From Bacteroidota bacterium (lineage in GTDB: Bacteria > Bacteroidota > Bacteroidia > UKL13-3): a stretch of 64,000 bases of DNA. Within the stretch, counting starts at the first letter, position 1. Every line of letters starts with the position of its first letter. The stretch is taken from the NCBI GenBank assembly GCA_027491085.1, contig JAIXWW010000012.1:106628-170627 (forward strand), given 5' to 3'. Below, one piece after another: positions 33,139-42,654 of this stretch. The position numbers and the translations under genes are program-made. Below the pieces are notes generated by a model, which made no database searches, was not told where the DNA came from, and saw only the letters and a program-made list of their open reading frames with translations.

Positions 33139-33169
33139 CAAATGTAAGATTATCAATTTAAAATACAAG
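33139..33169 (-). promoter_or_regulatory. rpsU promoter (CTTG-N19-TACATTTG)
   Basis: CTTG is followed after 19 bases by TACATTTG, a full match to the Bacteroidota TTG-N19-TAnnTTTG pattern. Transcription would start about 25 bases before the ATG, so the Shine-Dalgarno sequence lies almost at the 5' end of the message. Confidence 0.7.
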
Positions 33170-33469
33170 CTATTTTTTTACAATTATAAAAACATCTTCA
33201 TCGTCTCGTTTCATCAAATATTTTTCTCGAGCATATTTTTCTAAATTTTTTGCATTAGAAAATAAATTGATATGGTCGTTTTGAAGCTTTGTTATTTCTG
33301 TTTTGAAGTATTCATTTTCCTCCAATACCTTGTTATACTTATCTCTTTGATTAAATTGATTAACCAATCCATTTCGCTCGCCAAATACTAAAATAAATAA
33401 GAATACAGTAGTTACAACCGTGTATTTATTTAAAATATATGGATAATATTTGATGATGAAGTTTTTCAA
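33170..33469 (-). CDS. ftsB: Septum formation initiator protein (FtsB/DivIC family)
   Basis: This small bitopic division protein has a short cytoplasmic end, one membrane segment (about residues 16-30, VVTTVFLFILVFG) and a coiled coil (about 35-75, QFNQRDKYNKVLEENEYFKTEI), then KNLEKYAREKYLMKRDDEDVFII, the family's usual ending. Members work with FtsL/FtsQ at the septum. The start is TTG at 33467-33469; no ATG exists before the membrane segment. The upstream region of the gene is present twice (see repeats). Its stop is at the edge of the rpsU promoter. Confidence 0.88.
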   Translation of the reverse strand: MKNFIIKYYPYILNKYTVVTTVFLFILVFGERNGLVNQFNQRDKYNKVLEENEYFKTEITKLQNDHINLFSNAKNLEKYAREKYLMKRDDEDVFIIVKK

Positions 33470-33632
33470 GGTATTAATCTTTGATCTTATAACTTAATTT
33501 TTAGCTGATTGATTGGTCAAAAATAATGGAATAATTTTAAAATTTCATCTAATTTTTGTCCTTCTTTTGTTGGAGGTTTGAATGATTAAAAGGACAGTTT
33601 TAGGAATATTTGTAAATAAGCATTAACAAAAT
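33463..33632. repeat. Direct repeat, copy 1 (ftsB leader and promoter)
   Basis: From the ftsB start codon outward, about 98 bases are identical to copy 2 except for one base, and a further 70 bases are related with mismatches and small indels. On the minus strand the block carries TATTTTTG (33518-33525), a good -7 element. Confidence 0.85.
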
Positions 33633-33749
33633 ATTTGATTGATGAAAGAATGTTGACCTTAGCCATGGCAATCTCAAGTTTTAAAATAAAACTTTATGTC
33701 TCTAATATGAATTAAATAGAATGAGTTACAAACTCTTTTTCATTTATTA

Positions 33750-33794
33750 ATTCGTAGTCAACAACGCTAATACCTCGCACACAAGACTACGAAT
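33750..33794. repeat. Inverted repeat ATTCGTAGTC / GACTACGAAT
   Basis: Two perfect 10-base arms with a 25-base middle (CGCTAATACCTCGCACAC in it). It ends 6 bases before copy 2 of the ftsB leader repeat and has the look of a small palindromic intergenic element. Confidence 0.65.
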
Positions 33795-33800
33795 AGTAGG

Positions 33801-33970
33801 TTTTCAAGGTATTAATCTTTGATCTTATAACTTAATTTTTAGCTGATTGATTGGTCAAAAATAATAGAATAATTTTAAAATTTCATCTAATTTTTGTCCT
33901 GCGTTTGTGGAGTTATTGGATGATTATTAGGACAAGTTTGGGAATATTTGTAAGTAGGAATTATAAAATA
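33801..33970. repeat. Direct repeat, copy 2 (duplicate of the ftsB leader)
   Basis: It is nearly identical to 33463-33561 and diverged beyond. It keeps the minus-strand -7 element TATTTTTG at 33856-33863 but has no gene directly downstream, only the spacer leading to copy 1. Confidence 0.85.
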
Positions 33971-34031
33971 ATCGTTCGGTGAAAACACCGACTGAAGGCA
34001 AATATTCTTTTTCATTTAAAAGGAATTAGTT

Positions 34032-34679
34032 TTAATTCTTTGTTTTATAGTACTTGGTATTATTATTGCTATCAATAATTCCAATTAAACCAAATTCTTT
34101 ATTAATATAACAATAATTTATTTTATCATTATAATTATTGTAAAGTATCTTAACTTTACTATACATTATATCATTTAATAATATTGTTTCAAAATATGTA
34201 ATGCCTTTGGTTGAACCAATCGGAGTTCCAATTCGTTCATCGTCAACATAAAATATGTACCCATTAAACCTTATTTCTAATTGATTACTATTTAAGTTCC
34301 CATCTAACTTTTTATGCTTTACATCAAAACTTCCATTACCCTTAATAGTTGCATAAGTATTATGAGTTGTTTGGAAATAATTTTGGTCGTAACCGCAATC
34401 GGGGTTTCCTTGACCATTTGAGTTATACCAAGTGGTATCGGTAAATGTTTTTACAAAAATTAAGGTATCGCCTTTGTCGCTTGCAAAGCTTATGGTATCA
34501 AAAGCAGAGTTATTAAAATAAGGTGTTTGGTTTAACTGCGCTGCGGTTAGGTAAAAATAGTTGTCTTTGGGTGTAAAACATCCATCGTTGTTTTTGGTAC
34601 AACTTTGGGTAAACATAATTAATGTTATTATGCTAAATAGTTTTAGAATTATATTTATAATCTGGATATTTTTTTCCAT
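34032..34679 (-). CDS. Putative lipoprotein between eno and ftsB
   Basis: The product of 215 residues (from ATG at 34679) has a hydrophobic stretch and a lipobox ending TQSC, followed by TKNNDGCFTPKDNYFYLTAAQL. The mature part is beta-rich, Asn/Tyr-rich, with four or five further Cys. A longer frame starts at 34712 (MHYLNSDKQQN), but that extension spoils the signal sequence. I do not recognise a family. The gene lies where other Bacteroidota often have eno followed directly by ftsB, so it may be an insertion. It is separated from eno by a terminator and must use its own promoter. Confidence 0.7.
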   Translation of the reverse strand: MEKNIQIINIILKLFSIITLIMFTQSCTKNNDGCFTPKDNYFYLTAAQLNQTPYFNNSAFDTISFASDKGDTLIFVKTFTDTTWYNSNGQGNPDCGYDQNYFQTTHNTYATIKGNGSFDVKHKKLDGNLNSNQLEIRFNGYIFYVDDERIGTPIGSTKGITYFETILLNDIMYSKVKILYNNYNDKINYCYINKEFGLIGIIDSNNNTKYYKTKN

Positions 34680-34727
34680 GTTTTGTTGTTTATCACTATT
34701 CAAATAATGCAATAAATAATGAATAAA

Positions 34728-34760
34728 AAAAGAGGCTTCCTTTTACAGAAAGCCTCTTTT
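34728..34760 (-). terminator. Terminator after eno
   Basis: A stem AAGAGGCTT / AAGCCTCTT with a loop of about 13 bases and an A-run that becomes a T-run on the minus strand. It begins 28 bases past the eno stop. Confidence 0.85.
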
Positions 34761-34787
34761 GAATTTATAATATCTAATTTGTTAGAT

Positions 34788-36101
<1,314 letters not shown>

Positions 36102-36157
36102 TTATATTTAAATGCAATCTATTATTTAAAACTTAAAAAATAAAAATTGCTTCATTT

Positions 36158-37258
36158 TTAATTCATTAATTTAACAAAATCATCGAATAAATAGCGGCTA
36201 TCGTGCGGACCTGGTGCAGCCTCAGGATGGTATTGAACCGAAAATGCTTTTTTACCTTTTAACCTAATTCCTTCAATGGTATTGTCGTTCAGATTGATAT
36301 GTGTAACTTCAATATTTTCATTGCTATTAACATCATCGGCCTTTACTGCAAAACCATGATTTTGTGAAGTAATTTCAGCAAAGCCTGTTACTAAATTTTT
36401 AACCGGATGGTTTAATCCACGATGTCCATTAAACATTTTGAAAGTTTGCAAACCTTGGCTTTCGGCTAATATTTGATGACCTAAACAAATTCCAAACAAC
36501 GGAACACCTGAGTCAACAATTTGCTTAACTGTTTCTACCGCGTAAGGCATTACACTTGGATCGCCAGGACCGTTAGAAATCATAAAACCGTTTGGATTAA
36601 ATTTCATCATTTCCTCGAAAGAAGTTTTACAATTATAAACAGCCAAGTAATTATCTCTATCGGCTAAACAACGTAAAATATTTTTCTTAATTCCTAAATC
36701 TAACACAGCCACTCTGCGGCTAGCTTCAGGGTTTCCAATATAATAAGTTTCTGTAGTTGATACTTTGCTCGAAAGTTCTAAACCTTCCATTGAAGGAGCT
36801 TTAGCCAATTCTGCTTGTAATTCTTCAATTGATTTTTCTTCAGATGAAATGATGCAATTCATAGCACCTTTTTGGCGAATATGACGCACAATTGCTCTGG
36901 TATCTACATCGGCAATACCTACTAAATTATTCAAAGCAAAATACTCTTGAATGGTTTGATTAGCTTGTTTTCTATCGTGAACTATGTTGAAACTTTTGCA
37001 AACTAAACCAGCAATTTTGATATCATCGCTTTCAATTTCATCGTTGTGAATTCCGTAGTTTCCAATATGAACATTGGTTTCTACTAAAATTTGTCCAAAA
37101 TAACTAGGGTCGGTAAATACTTCTTGGTAGCCTGTCATGCCTGTGTTAAAGCATATTTCGCCAACGGTTGTACCAATTTTACCAATAGAAGTGCCTTTAA
37201 AAACAGTGCCATCGGCTAAAAGTAACACTGCAGGAAATTTATTAATTAACTTATTCAA
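36158..37258 (-). CDS. carA: Carbamoyl-phosphate synthase small subunit
   Basis: CarA is the glutamine amidotransferase subunit that feeds ammonia to CarB for arginine and pyrimidine synthesis. The 366-residue protein has the N-terminal CPSase domain (LLADGTVFKGTSIG, TGMTGYQEVFTDPSY) and a class I glutaminase domain with nucleophile Cys in FGICLGHQI and His/Glu in VQYHPEAAPGP. The start is TTG (37256-37258); a perfect promoter only about 10 bases upstream leaves no room for an earlier start. carB is not in the window. Confidence 0.96.
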   Translation of the reverse strand: MNKLINKFPAVLLLADGTVFKGTSIGKIGTTVGEICFNTGMTGYQEVFTDPSYFGQILVETNVHIGNYGIHNDEIESDDIKIAGLVCKSFNIVHDRKQANQTIQEYFALNNLVGIADVDTRAIVRHIRQKGAMNCIISSEEKSIEELQAELAKAPSMEGLELSSKVSTTETYYIGNPEASRRVAVLDLGIKKNILRCLADRDNYLAVYNCKTSFEEMMKFNPNGFMISNGPGDPSVMPYAVETVKQIVDSGVPLFGICLGHQILAESQGLQTFKMFNGHRGLNHPVKNLVTGFAEITSQNHGFAVKADDVNSNENIEVTHINLNDNTIEGIRLKGKKAFSVQYHPEAAPGPHDSRYLFDDFVKLMN

Positions 37259-37275
37259 GGTGGTTTGGGTTTTGG

Positions 37276-37306
37276 CAAAAGTAAACTTTTTTAAGTTTTT
37301 GCCAAT
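37276..37306 (-). promoter_or_regulatory. carA promoter (TTG-N19-TACTTTTG)
   Basis: On the minus strand ATTG is followed after exactly 19 bases by TACTTTTG (37276-37283), a full match to the Bacteroidota pattern. The predicted leader is about 10 bases, which fixes the TTG start of carA. Confidence 0.65.
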
Positions 37307-37346
37307 TGATGTTTTTCAATGTTTGTCCACATTGATAAAAATCGTA

Positions 37347-38567
37347 TTAAACTACCCTTGCTCTATTGATAAATAATATTAAAAAAATAATGCAGAAAGC
37401 CACTCCCAATTGAGTAGTGAGGAAGGCCTCTATTAAAAAAGCTACTGAAATTACCAAATAATGAGCAATTAAATTCAAGTTTTTATAATTGGTAAGTAAT
37501 GGATAATAAAAAGCAATTGTAAAAATTAACAACCCTAATATTCCGATAGAAGCTAAGTAAAACAGGAATTGATTATGTGGGATGATTCGCTTGGTTACAT
37601 CGGGATATTTTTGAGTAAATAAATCATTATTTAAATCTTCAATATCGCCTAAACCACAGCCTAAAAGCCATGAAGAATTTTTGGTTATTTCTAAAGCATT
37701 TTTATAGGAAATAACCCTCGTTCCAAGCGATTGATTATTAACACTTCCTCCCGCTTTATAATTTTCTATGTCGTTTTGAGTATTGGCTATTTTATTTCGA
37801 ATAGTTGGAGAGTAAAGAAATGCACTTATTGCAATGGCAAAGCATAAAATACCGATGGTAATGGCTAATAAATATTGTTTTTTTAAGACTATTTGCTCAT
37901 AAAAAATAAGTAAAACCAAAATATAAAAAGCCACTAAACCAGCTCTAACCGAGAAAATATGTAAAAAAACAACTAAAAACAGGGTGATGGCAACTAAAAA
38001 AAACTTTAAGTTTATGTTTTTTTCAACTTTAAAAGCATTGTATAACAAATAGATAGAAAAAGCACACATTATACTATAAGTTGGATGATGTGAAATAGCA
38101 GTAGGCATTACCCTACTTTCTAAATAAGCTTGGTTTACTTCACATTGGTGGTTATAATAATATATTAATGCTTGAATGGCAGTAACCAAAACACCAAAAA
38201 TAAATGTATAAGAAATTACTTTTTTCTGTTTAGCAGAAAATTCTTCAGCTTGTGCGTAAGCAAATGGCATTACCAAAAATGGCAGCAAAATTTGTATTCT
38301 TAAACTAAAATATTTTAAATTAGTTGAATATAAAACAGAAGGAATTAACACTAAAAAACTAATTACTAAAAATAATAGTGGCTTATTTAATTGTAAATTT
38401 TTAAACCAATTTTGAGGCTTAACTGATAACAAACCAGCTAATGTAAAACCTATCATAGCTATACTTGAAAGCACTCTAAACGAATCTATTACAAACAAAG
38501 AAACAACAGATAGCCACAAAAAAAATAGCATTATTTGTTGATTGTATGAAATAAATTTATCCTTCAT
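37347..38567 (-). CDS. O-antigen ligase-like (Wzy_C) membrane protein
   Basis: The 406-residue protein has about eleven membrane segments and one large periplasmic loop (about residues 255-330) containing ARVISYKNA-like sequence, WLLGCGLGD and the H-N-x-x-L motif in PHNQFLFYLASIGILG. This layout is that of the WaaL/Wzy superfamily, which joins or polymerises surface polysaccharides. Ligase and polymerase cannot be told apart by sequence alone, and no glycosyltransferase cluster surrounds it. It begins 6 bases after the recN stop, so recN and this gene are probably one operon despite unrelated roles. Confidence 0.85.
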   Translation of the reverse strand: MKDKFISYNQQIMLFFLWLSVVSLFVIDSFRVLSSIAMIGFTLAGLLSVKPQNWFKNLQLNKPLLFLVISFLVLIPSVLYSTNLKYFSLRIQILLPFLVMPFAYAQAEEFSAKQKKVISYTFIFGVLVTAIQALIYYYNHQCEVNQAYLESRVMPTAISHHPTYSIMCAFSIYLLYNAFKVEKNINLKFFLVAITLFLVVFLHIFSVRAGLVAFYILVLLIFYEQIVLKKQYLLAITIGILCFAIAISAFLYSPTIRNKIANTQNDIENYKAGGSVNNQSLGTRVISYKNALEITKNSSWLLGCGLGDIEDLNNDLFTQKYPDVTKRIIPHNQFLFYLASIGILGLLIFTIAFYYPLLTNYKNLNLIAHYLVISVAFLIEAFLTTQLGVAFCIIFLILFINRARVV

Positions 38568-38573
38568 TTATTA

Positions 38574-40235
38574 TTAGTTATTCATCAATTCTTTGGCGGC
38601 TAATAAAACTTGTTCTGTTGGATTATTTCCGCTCAACATCACAGCAATTTCATTAATTTGTTCCAATTTATCAAGTAATCTAATATTTGAGTACGTTTTA
38701 TCAGTTCCACTTTGCTTATAAACGTTAAAATGAGCATCGGCTTTGGCTGCAATTTGCGGTAAGTGAGTAATGGCCAAAACTTGGTGTTTTAAAGCATGTT
38801 TTTTTAACACTTCCGATACTTTTAAAGCTGCTTCACCACTAATTCCGGTATCAATTTCATCAAAAACAATACTTGGCAAGTTTACTTTCTCACTAATTAG
38901 CGACTTGATGCAAAGCATTAATCGGCTTAACTCTCCCCCACTTGCCACTTTATTTATTTGCTGATAATTTGAACCTTTATTAGCTGCAAATAAAAATTCA
39001 ATTTTATCTATTCCTATGGCGTTTAACTCATTATCAGTTAATATTTCATTGCTTATTTTTAAACTAGCATCAGGCATAGCCACTTGCTGTAAAAGTTCTT
39101 TTACTTTTTGCTCAATTAACGGAATACTTTCGGTACGTTTTTTACTTAATTGCTTTGCTTTAGCAATTAATCCAATCTTTAATTCAACCAAACGTACATT
39201 TAAATTTTCTATTTCAGTTTGCAACGAAACTGTTGCCAATAAATCGTTTTCTAGTTTTTGTTGCAATTGTATTAACTCAGCATTGGTAGCAACGCGGTGT
39301 TTCTTTTGTAAATTATATAATAACTGCAAACGTTCTTCAACATTGGCTAATTCATCAGGATTGGCCTGTGTTTTATCAGCTATTTCGTCTAACTCAGCAG
39401 CTATATCTTTCAGTTCTACAATACATTGCTCCATTCTATTGCTTAACTCGCCAATGGCTTTGTTATGTTTGATTACTGGAGATAAACTGCCTTTTATGCT
39501 TCGCAATTGATCAATTAAACTTGGCTCTGCCATATCTAACGATGCATAAGCATTATATGTTGCTGCTTTTATTTCTTCAGCATTGCTTAAAATATTTAGG
39601 TTTTCCTCTAGTTCAACCTGTTCATTTTCTTGCAAATTAGCTTCTACCAATTCATTCAAAATAAACTTAAAATAATCTTCGTCTTGCTTCGATTTTGCTT
39701 CTTTTTCAATTAATTCACTTAATTGCTTTTCAGCTTTTTTGAAGGAATTAAATGACTGTTTATAGTCGGACAAAAGTTCATCATTTTCGGCAATAGCATC
39801 TACAATGGAAAGCTGAAAAGCCAAATCGTTTAAAGCCAAAGTTTCGTGTTGACTAACAATATCTACTAACAGTGCTCCTAAGTCCTTTAATTGATTTAAA
39901 TTTACAGGAGTATCGTTTACAAATGCTCTTGATTTTCCGTTAGTAGTAATTTCGCGTCTTACAATGCAATTGTCATCGTAATCAAGTTCGGTTTCAACAA
40001 AAAAGGCATTGAGATTATATGGTTTTATATAAAATTGAGCTTCAATCACACATTTTTCTTCACCGTTCATAATGGCTTTAGCATCTGCCCTTTCACCAAC
40101 TACCAAACCCAATGCACCCATTAAAATCGATTTACCTGCACCCGTTTCACCAGTTATAATATTTAAGCCTTTATGAAAAGATATTTCAACTTGCTTTATA
40201 ATAGCGTAATTTTTTATACTTAACTTTTGTAACAT
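38574..40235 (-). CDS. recN: DNA repair protein RecN
   Basis: RecN is an SMC-like ATPase that acts early in double-strand break repair. The 553-residue protein has Walker A GETGAGKSI near residue 33, a coiled-coil arm through the middle (about 155-365), the ABC signature VASGGELSRLMLC and Walker B IVFDEIDTGISGEAA, then LAITHLPQIAA. Length is typical. The ATG at 40235 gives the usual MLQKLSIKNYAII opening. Confidence 0.97.
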   Translation of the reverse strand: MLQKLSIKNYAIIKQVEISFHKGLNIITGETGAGKSILMGALGLVVGERADAKAIMNGEEKCVIEAQFYIKPYNLNAFFVETELDYDDNCIVRREITTNGKSRAFVNDTPVNLNQLKDLGALLVDIVSQHETLALNDLAFQLSIVDAIAENDELLSDYKQSFNSFKKAEKQLSELIEKEAKSKQDEDYFKFILNELVEANLQENEQVELEENLNILSNAEEIKAATYNAYASLDMAEPSLIDQLRSIKGSLSPVIKHNKAIGELSNRMEQCIVELKDIAAELDEIADKTQANPDELANVEERLQLLYNLQKKHRVATNAELIQLQQKLENDLLATVSLQTEIENLNVRLVELKIGLIAKAKQLSKKRTESIPLIEQKVKELLQQVAMPDASLKISNEILTDNELNAIGIDKIEFLFAANKGSNYQQINKVASGGELSRLMLCIKSLISEKVNLPSIVFDEIDTGISGEAALKVSEVLKKHALKHQVLAITHLPQIAAKADAHFNVYKQSGTDKTYSNIRLLDKLEQINEIAVMLSGNNPTEQVLLAAKELMNN

Positions 40236-40400
40236 ACTTTGAGGCTATAAAAGTAAGGTTATGGAACTACTTTTTAAAATAAATTTTAAACAAGGTTTTA
40301 AAAAACAAGAAGTAAAATCTAAAAAATCACATCGAATAATAATACGATTTATACTAAATGGCTTGTATACAAAGACTAAAATTTAAAATGAAGTAATAAA

Positions 40401-40432
40401 TTTGCCATTGTACCATGGTAATATTACTTTCG
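40401..40432 (+). promoter_or_regulatory. Candidate arginase promoter (TTTG-N20-TACTTTCG)
   Basis: TTTG (40401-40404) is followed after 20 bases by TACTTTCG (40425-40432), a good fit with the common T-to-C variant. Transcription would begin near 40439, which is downstream of the longest-frame start at 40402 and supports GTG at 40459. Confidence 0.5.
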
Positions 40433-40458
40433 CAAGTGTTCACCATTCAAATAACTTT

Positions 40459-41397
40459 GTGCGAAGTGTAGAAATAATAACCATAGAATCTGATTTTGGT
40501 GCAGGAAAAAAAGGAGCCAAGCTTGGCCCTCAAGCATTAATTAGTCTTATTAACAAACATAATATTCCGTTTTTATCAAATGCCAACAATTTAAGAATTG
40601 TAGCTGATGATTTAGAAGAAAATACGGAACATCCTTTCAATAAAAATATTGAGTCAATTTATGAAGTACAGCAATTGGCAGTAGATGCAATTGAAAAAGT
40701 ACTTACTAAAAATTTATTCCCATTTATTATCAGTGGTGACCATAGCAATGGTTGTGCAGGAATATCGGCAATAAAAAATTTTTACAGTGAAAAGCGTATT
40801 GGAATTGTTTGGATTGATGCACATGCCGATTTACACAGTCCATATTCCACTCCAAGCGGAAATATGCATGGAATGCCATTAGCAGCAGCTTTAGCTGTTA
40901 ATGATTTGGTAGAAGACGCAAATGAAGTGGACGAAGAATCCATTAAACTTTGGCAAAATTTAGTACATTTAGGAAGTAAAAACATTGCACCAAAAGTATT
41001 ACCTAGCGATTTAGTTTTTATTGACTTACGTGATTTCGAAGAAGATGAAGAGATTTTATTAAACAATAAAAATATTACATTTTTCACCCCTCAAACAAGA
41101 AATGAAATTGGAATTGAAGCTGTTTTAAATAAAACATTAGCACAACTAGAAGCATGCGATTTAATTTATGTATCGTTTGATGTTGATAGTTTAGACCCCA
41201 ATATTTCAATAGGAACAGGTACTCCAGTAGCGAATGGAATGAGCGAAAACGAAGCAGTTTTTTTATTAAAGGCTCTAATCAATCATCCTAAAACAGTAGC
41301 TTTTGAAATTACCGAAATCAATCCATTATTGGATAGAGAGAAACCAATGGAAGAGGTGGCAGCACGCATTTTAGGAAAAGTCTTATCTAACTCTTAA
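40459..41397 (+). CDS. Arginase family protein (arginase-like ureohydrolase)
   Basis: It is expected to hydrolyse arginine, or a related guanidino or formimino compound, using two manganese ions. All metal motifs are present: ISGDHSNG, WIDAHADLHSP and SFDVDSLDP. The PSGNMHGMPLA segment after DAHAD resembles the substrate loop of true arginases (SGNLHGxP), so arginase is favoured over agmatinase or formimidoylglutamase. I choose the GTG at 40459 (312 residues): the longer frame from TTG 40402 uses part of a promoter-like sequence as its start codon. That choice is an inference. It is a single gene, divergent from recN. Confidence 0.85.
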   Translation: MRSVEIITIESDFGAGKKGAKLGPQALISLINKHNIPFLSNANNLRIVADDLEENTEHPFNKNIESIYEVQQLAVDAIEKVLTKNLFPFIISGDHSNGCAGISAIKNFYSEKRIGIVWIDAHADLHSPYSTPSGNMHGMPLAAALAVNDLVEDANEVDEESIKLWQNLVHLGSKNIAPKVLPSDLVFIDLRDFEEDEEILLNNKNITFFTPQTRNEIGIEAVLNKTLAQLEACDLIYVSFDVDSLDPNISIGTGTPVANGMSENEAVFLLKALINHPKTVAFEITEINPLLDREKPMEEVAARILGKVLSNS

Positions 41398-41414
41398 AAA
41401 TATTGTAAAATAGA

Positions 41415-41445
41415 TTTGGTTTCTATCTAAAAATCAAGATATTTG
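41415..41445 (+). promoter_or_regulatory. Candidate rpsP promoter (TTTG-N19-GATATTTG)
   Basis: TTTG at 41415-41418 is followed after 19 bases by GATATTTG (one mismatch to TAnnTTTG) and then CAGCCCG. The leader would be about 45 bases. Confidence 0.55.
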
Positions 41446-41497
41446 CAGCCCGTTTAATTTTAAATGGTAACCACATAAATTTAATTAATTTAAAAAA

Positions 41498-42055
41498 ATG
41501 TCAGTAAAAATCAGATTACAGCGTCATGGACGCAAACAAGCACCTTATTACCACATAGTTGTGGCTGATGCTCGTGCACCCAGAGATGGTAAGTTTATTG
41601 AACTAATTGGTTCATATAAACCACAAACCGTTCCTGCAACCATTGAATTAAACAACGAAAAAGCTATTAAATGGCTTGAGAACGGTGCGCAACCAACTGA
41701 TACAGTTCGTGCAATCCTTTCTTACAAAGGTGTTTTATTACAACGTCATTTAAACGCTGGTATCCGTAAAGGCGCATTAACTCAAGAACAAGCAGATGCT
41801 AAATTAGCAAAATGGTTGGATGAGAAAAATGCAAAAGTTGCGGCTCACGTTTCAAAAGAATCATCAAAATTATCTGAAACTTTAACAGCTCGTTTAGCTG
41901 CTGAAGCTAAAGCTAATGCTGCACGTATTGCTAAAATAGCTGAAAAACAAGCTGCTTTAGACGCTGCTGCAACTGCTGCTGCTAATGAGGCTAATGAAGA
42001 AGTTGCTGCTGAAGAGCCAGCTACTATTGAAGAAGCTACAGATTCAGCTGAATAA
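41498..42055 (+). CDS. rpsP: 30S ribosomal protein S16
   Basis: S16 is an assembly protein of the small ribosomal subunit. The core domain is in the first 80 residues ([50 protein letters not shown]). The product is 185 residues because of a long helical Ala/Glu/Lys-rich C-terminal extension, which is normal in Bacteroidota but absent from E. coli S16 (about 82 residues). It leads the rpsP-rimM pair, with rimM 8 bases downstream. Confidence 0.97.
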   Translation: MSVKIRLQRHGRKQAPYYHIVVADARAPRDGKFIELIGSYKPQTVPATIELNNEKAIKWLENGAQPTDTVRAILSYKGVLLQRHLNAGIRKGALTQEQADAKLAKWLDEKNAKVAAHVSKESSKLSETLTARLAAEAKANAARIAKIAEKQAALDAAATAAANEANEEVAAEEPATIEEATDSAE

Positions 42056-42063
42056 TATTATTC

Positions 42064-42567
42064 ATGAAGTCGCTACAATTAAAAGACTTCATAGTAATTG
42101 GTACTGTTGCTAAAACGCATGGTACGTCAGGCGAATTAAGATTAGAAGCTAATCAGAAATTAAAACAAAAGGAATGGGTTATGATTGATTTCAATCAAAA
42201 GCCTGTTCCTTTTTTTATGGAACAATGTAGAGAATTGCTTCCTAATGAGTATTTGGTTAAAATTCGCGATTACAATACTATTGAGTCAGCACAAGATTTG
42301 GTAGGTAGAAAAATTTATTACTATTCTACCAAAGCAGTAAAAAGTAAAAAACAAATTGATGAAAGTATTATTGGTTATACTTTAATTGATTTAGAAAAAG
42401 GAACAATAGGCCAATTAGAAGAAATGGTAGAAATGCCAGGTCAAATTTTGTTTCAAACTACCTATCAATTTAAAGAGATATTAATTCCAGCTGTAAATGA
42501 ATTTATTGATGAAATTGACCACGAAAAACAAACTATTTATTTGAAATTGCCAGAAGGTTTAATTTAA
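42064..42567 (+). CDS. rimM: Ribosome maturation factor RimM
   Basis: RimM binds S19 and helps mature the 30S head. The 167-residue protein has the N-terminal RimM barrel (VIGTVAKTHGTSGELRLEA, then LVKIRDYNTIESAQDLVGRKIYY) and a C-terminal PRC-barrel domain (IIGYTLIDLEKGTIGQLEE, ILIPAVNEFIDEID). It starts 8 bases after rpsP. TrmD and L19, which follow in many bacteria, are not here; a terminator follows instead. Confidence 0.95.
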   Translation: MKSLQLKDFIVIGTVAKTHGTSGELRLEANQKLKQKEWVMIDFNQKPVPFFMEQCRELLPNEYLVKIRDYNTIESAQDLVGRKIYYYSTKAVKSKKQIDESIIGYTLIDLEKGTIGQLEEMVEMPGQILFQTTYQFKEILIPAVNEFIDEIDHEKQTIYLKLPEGLI

Positions 42568-42594
42568 AATACAGCTCAATTTTTTTGATTGTCA

Positions 42595-42640
42595 TAAAAA
42601 AAGAGGAATTCACTTTAAGTAAATTCCTCTTTTTTTTATT
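42595..42640. terminator. Bidirectional terminator between rimM and queA
   Basis: The stem AAAAAAGAGGAATT / AATTCCTCTTTTTT with an inner ACTTTAAGT serves both convergent genes. Confidence 0.9.
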
Positions 42641-42654
42641 TAAATTTATGATAA

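Larger units (their letters stand above)
33470..34031. other. Gene-free region upstream of ftsB
   Basis: These 562 bases hold two copies of the ftsB leader block 338 bases apart and, between them, an inverted repeat ATTCGTAGTC / GACTACGAAT. No open frame of note was seen. Confidence 0.75.
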
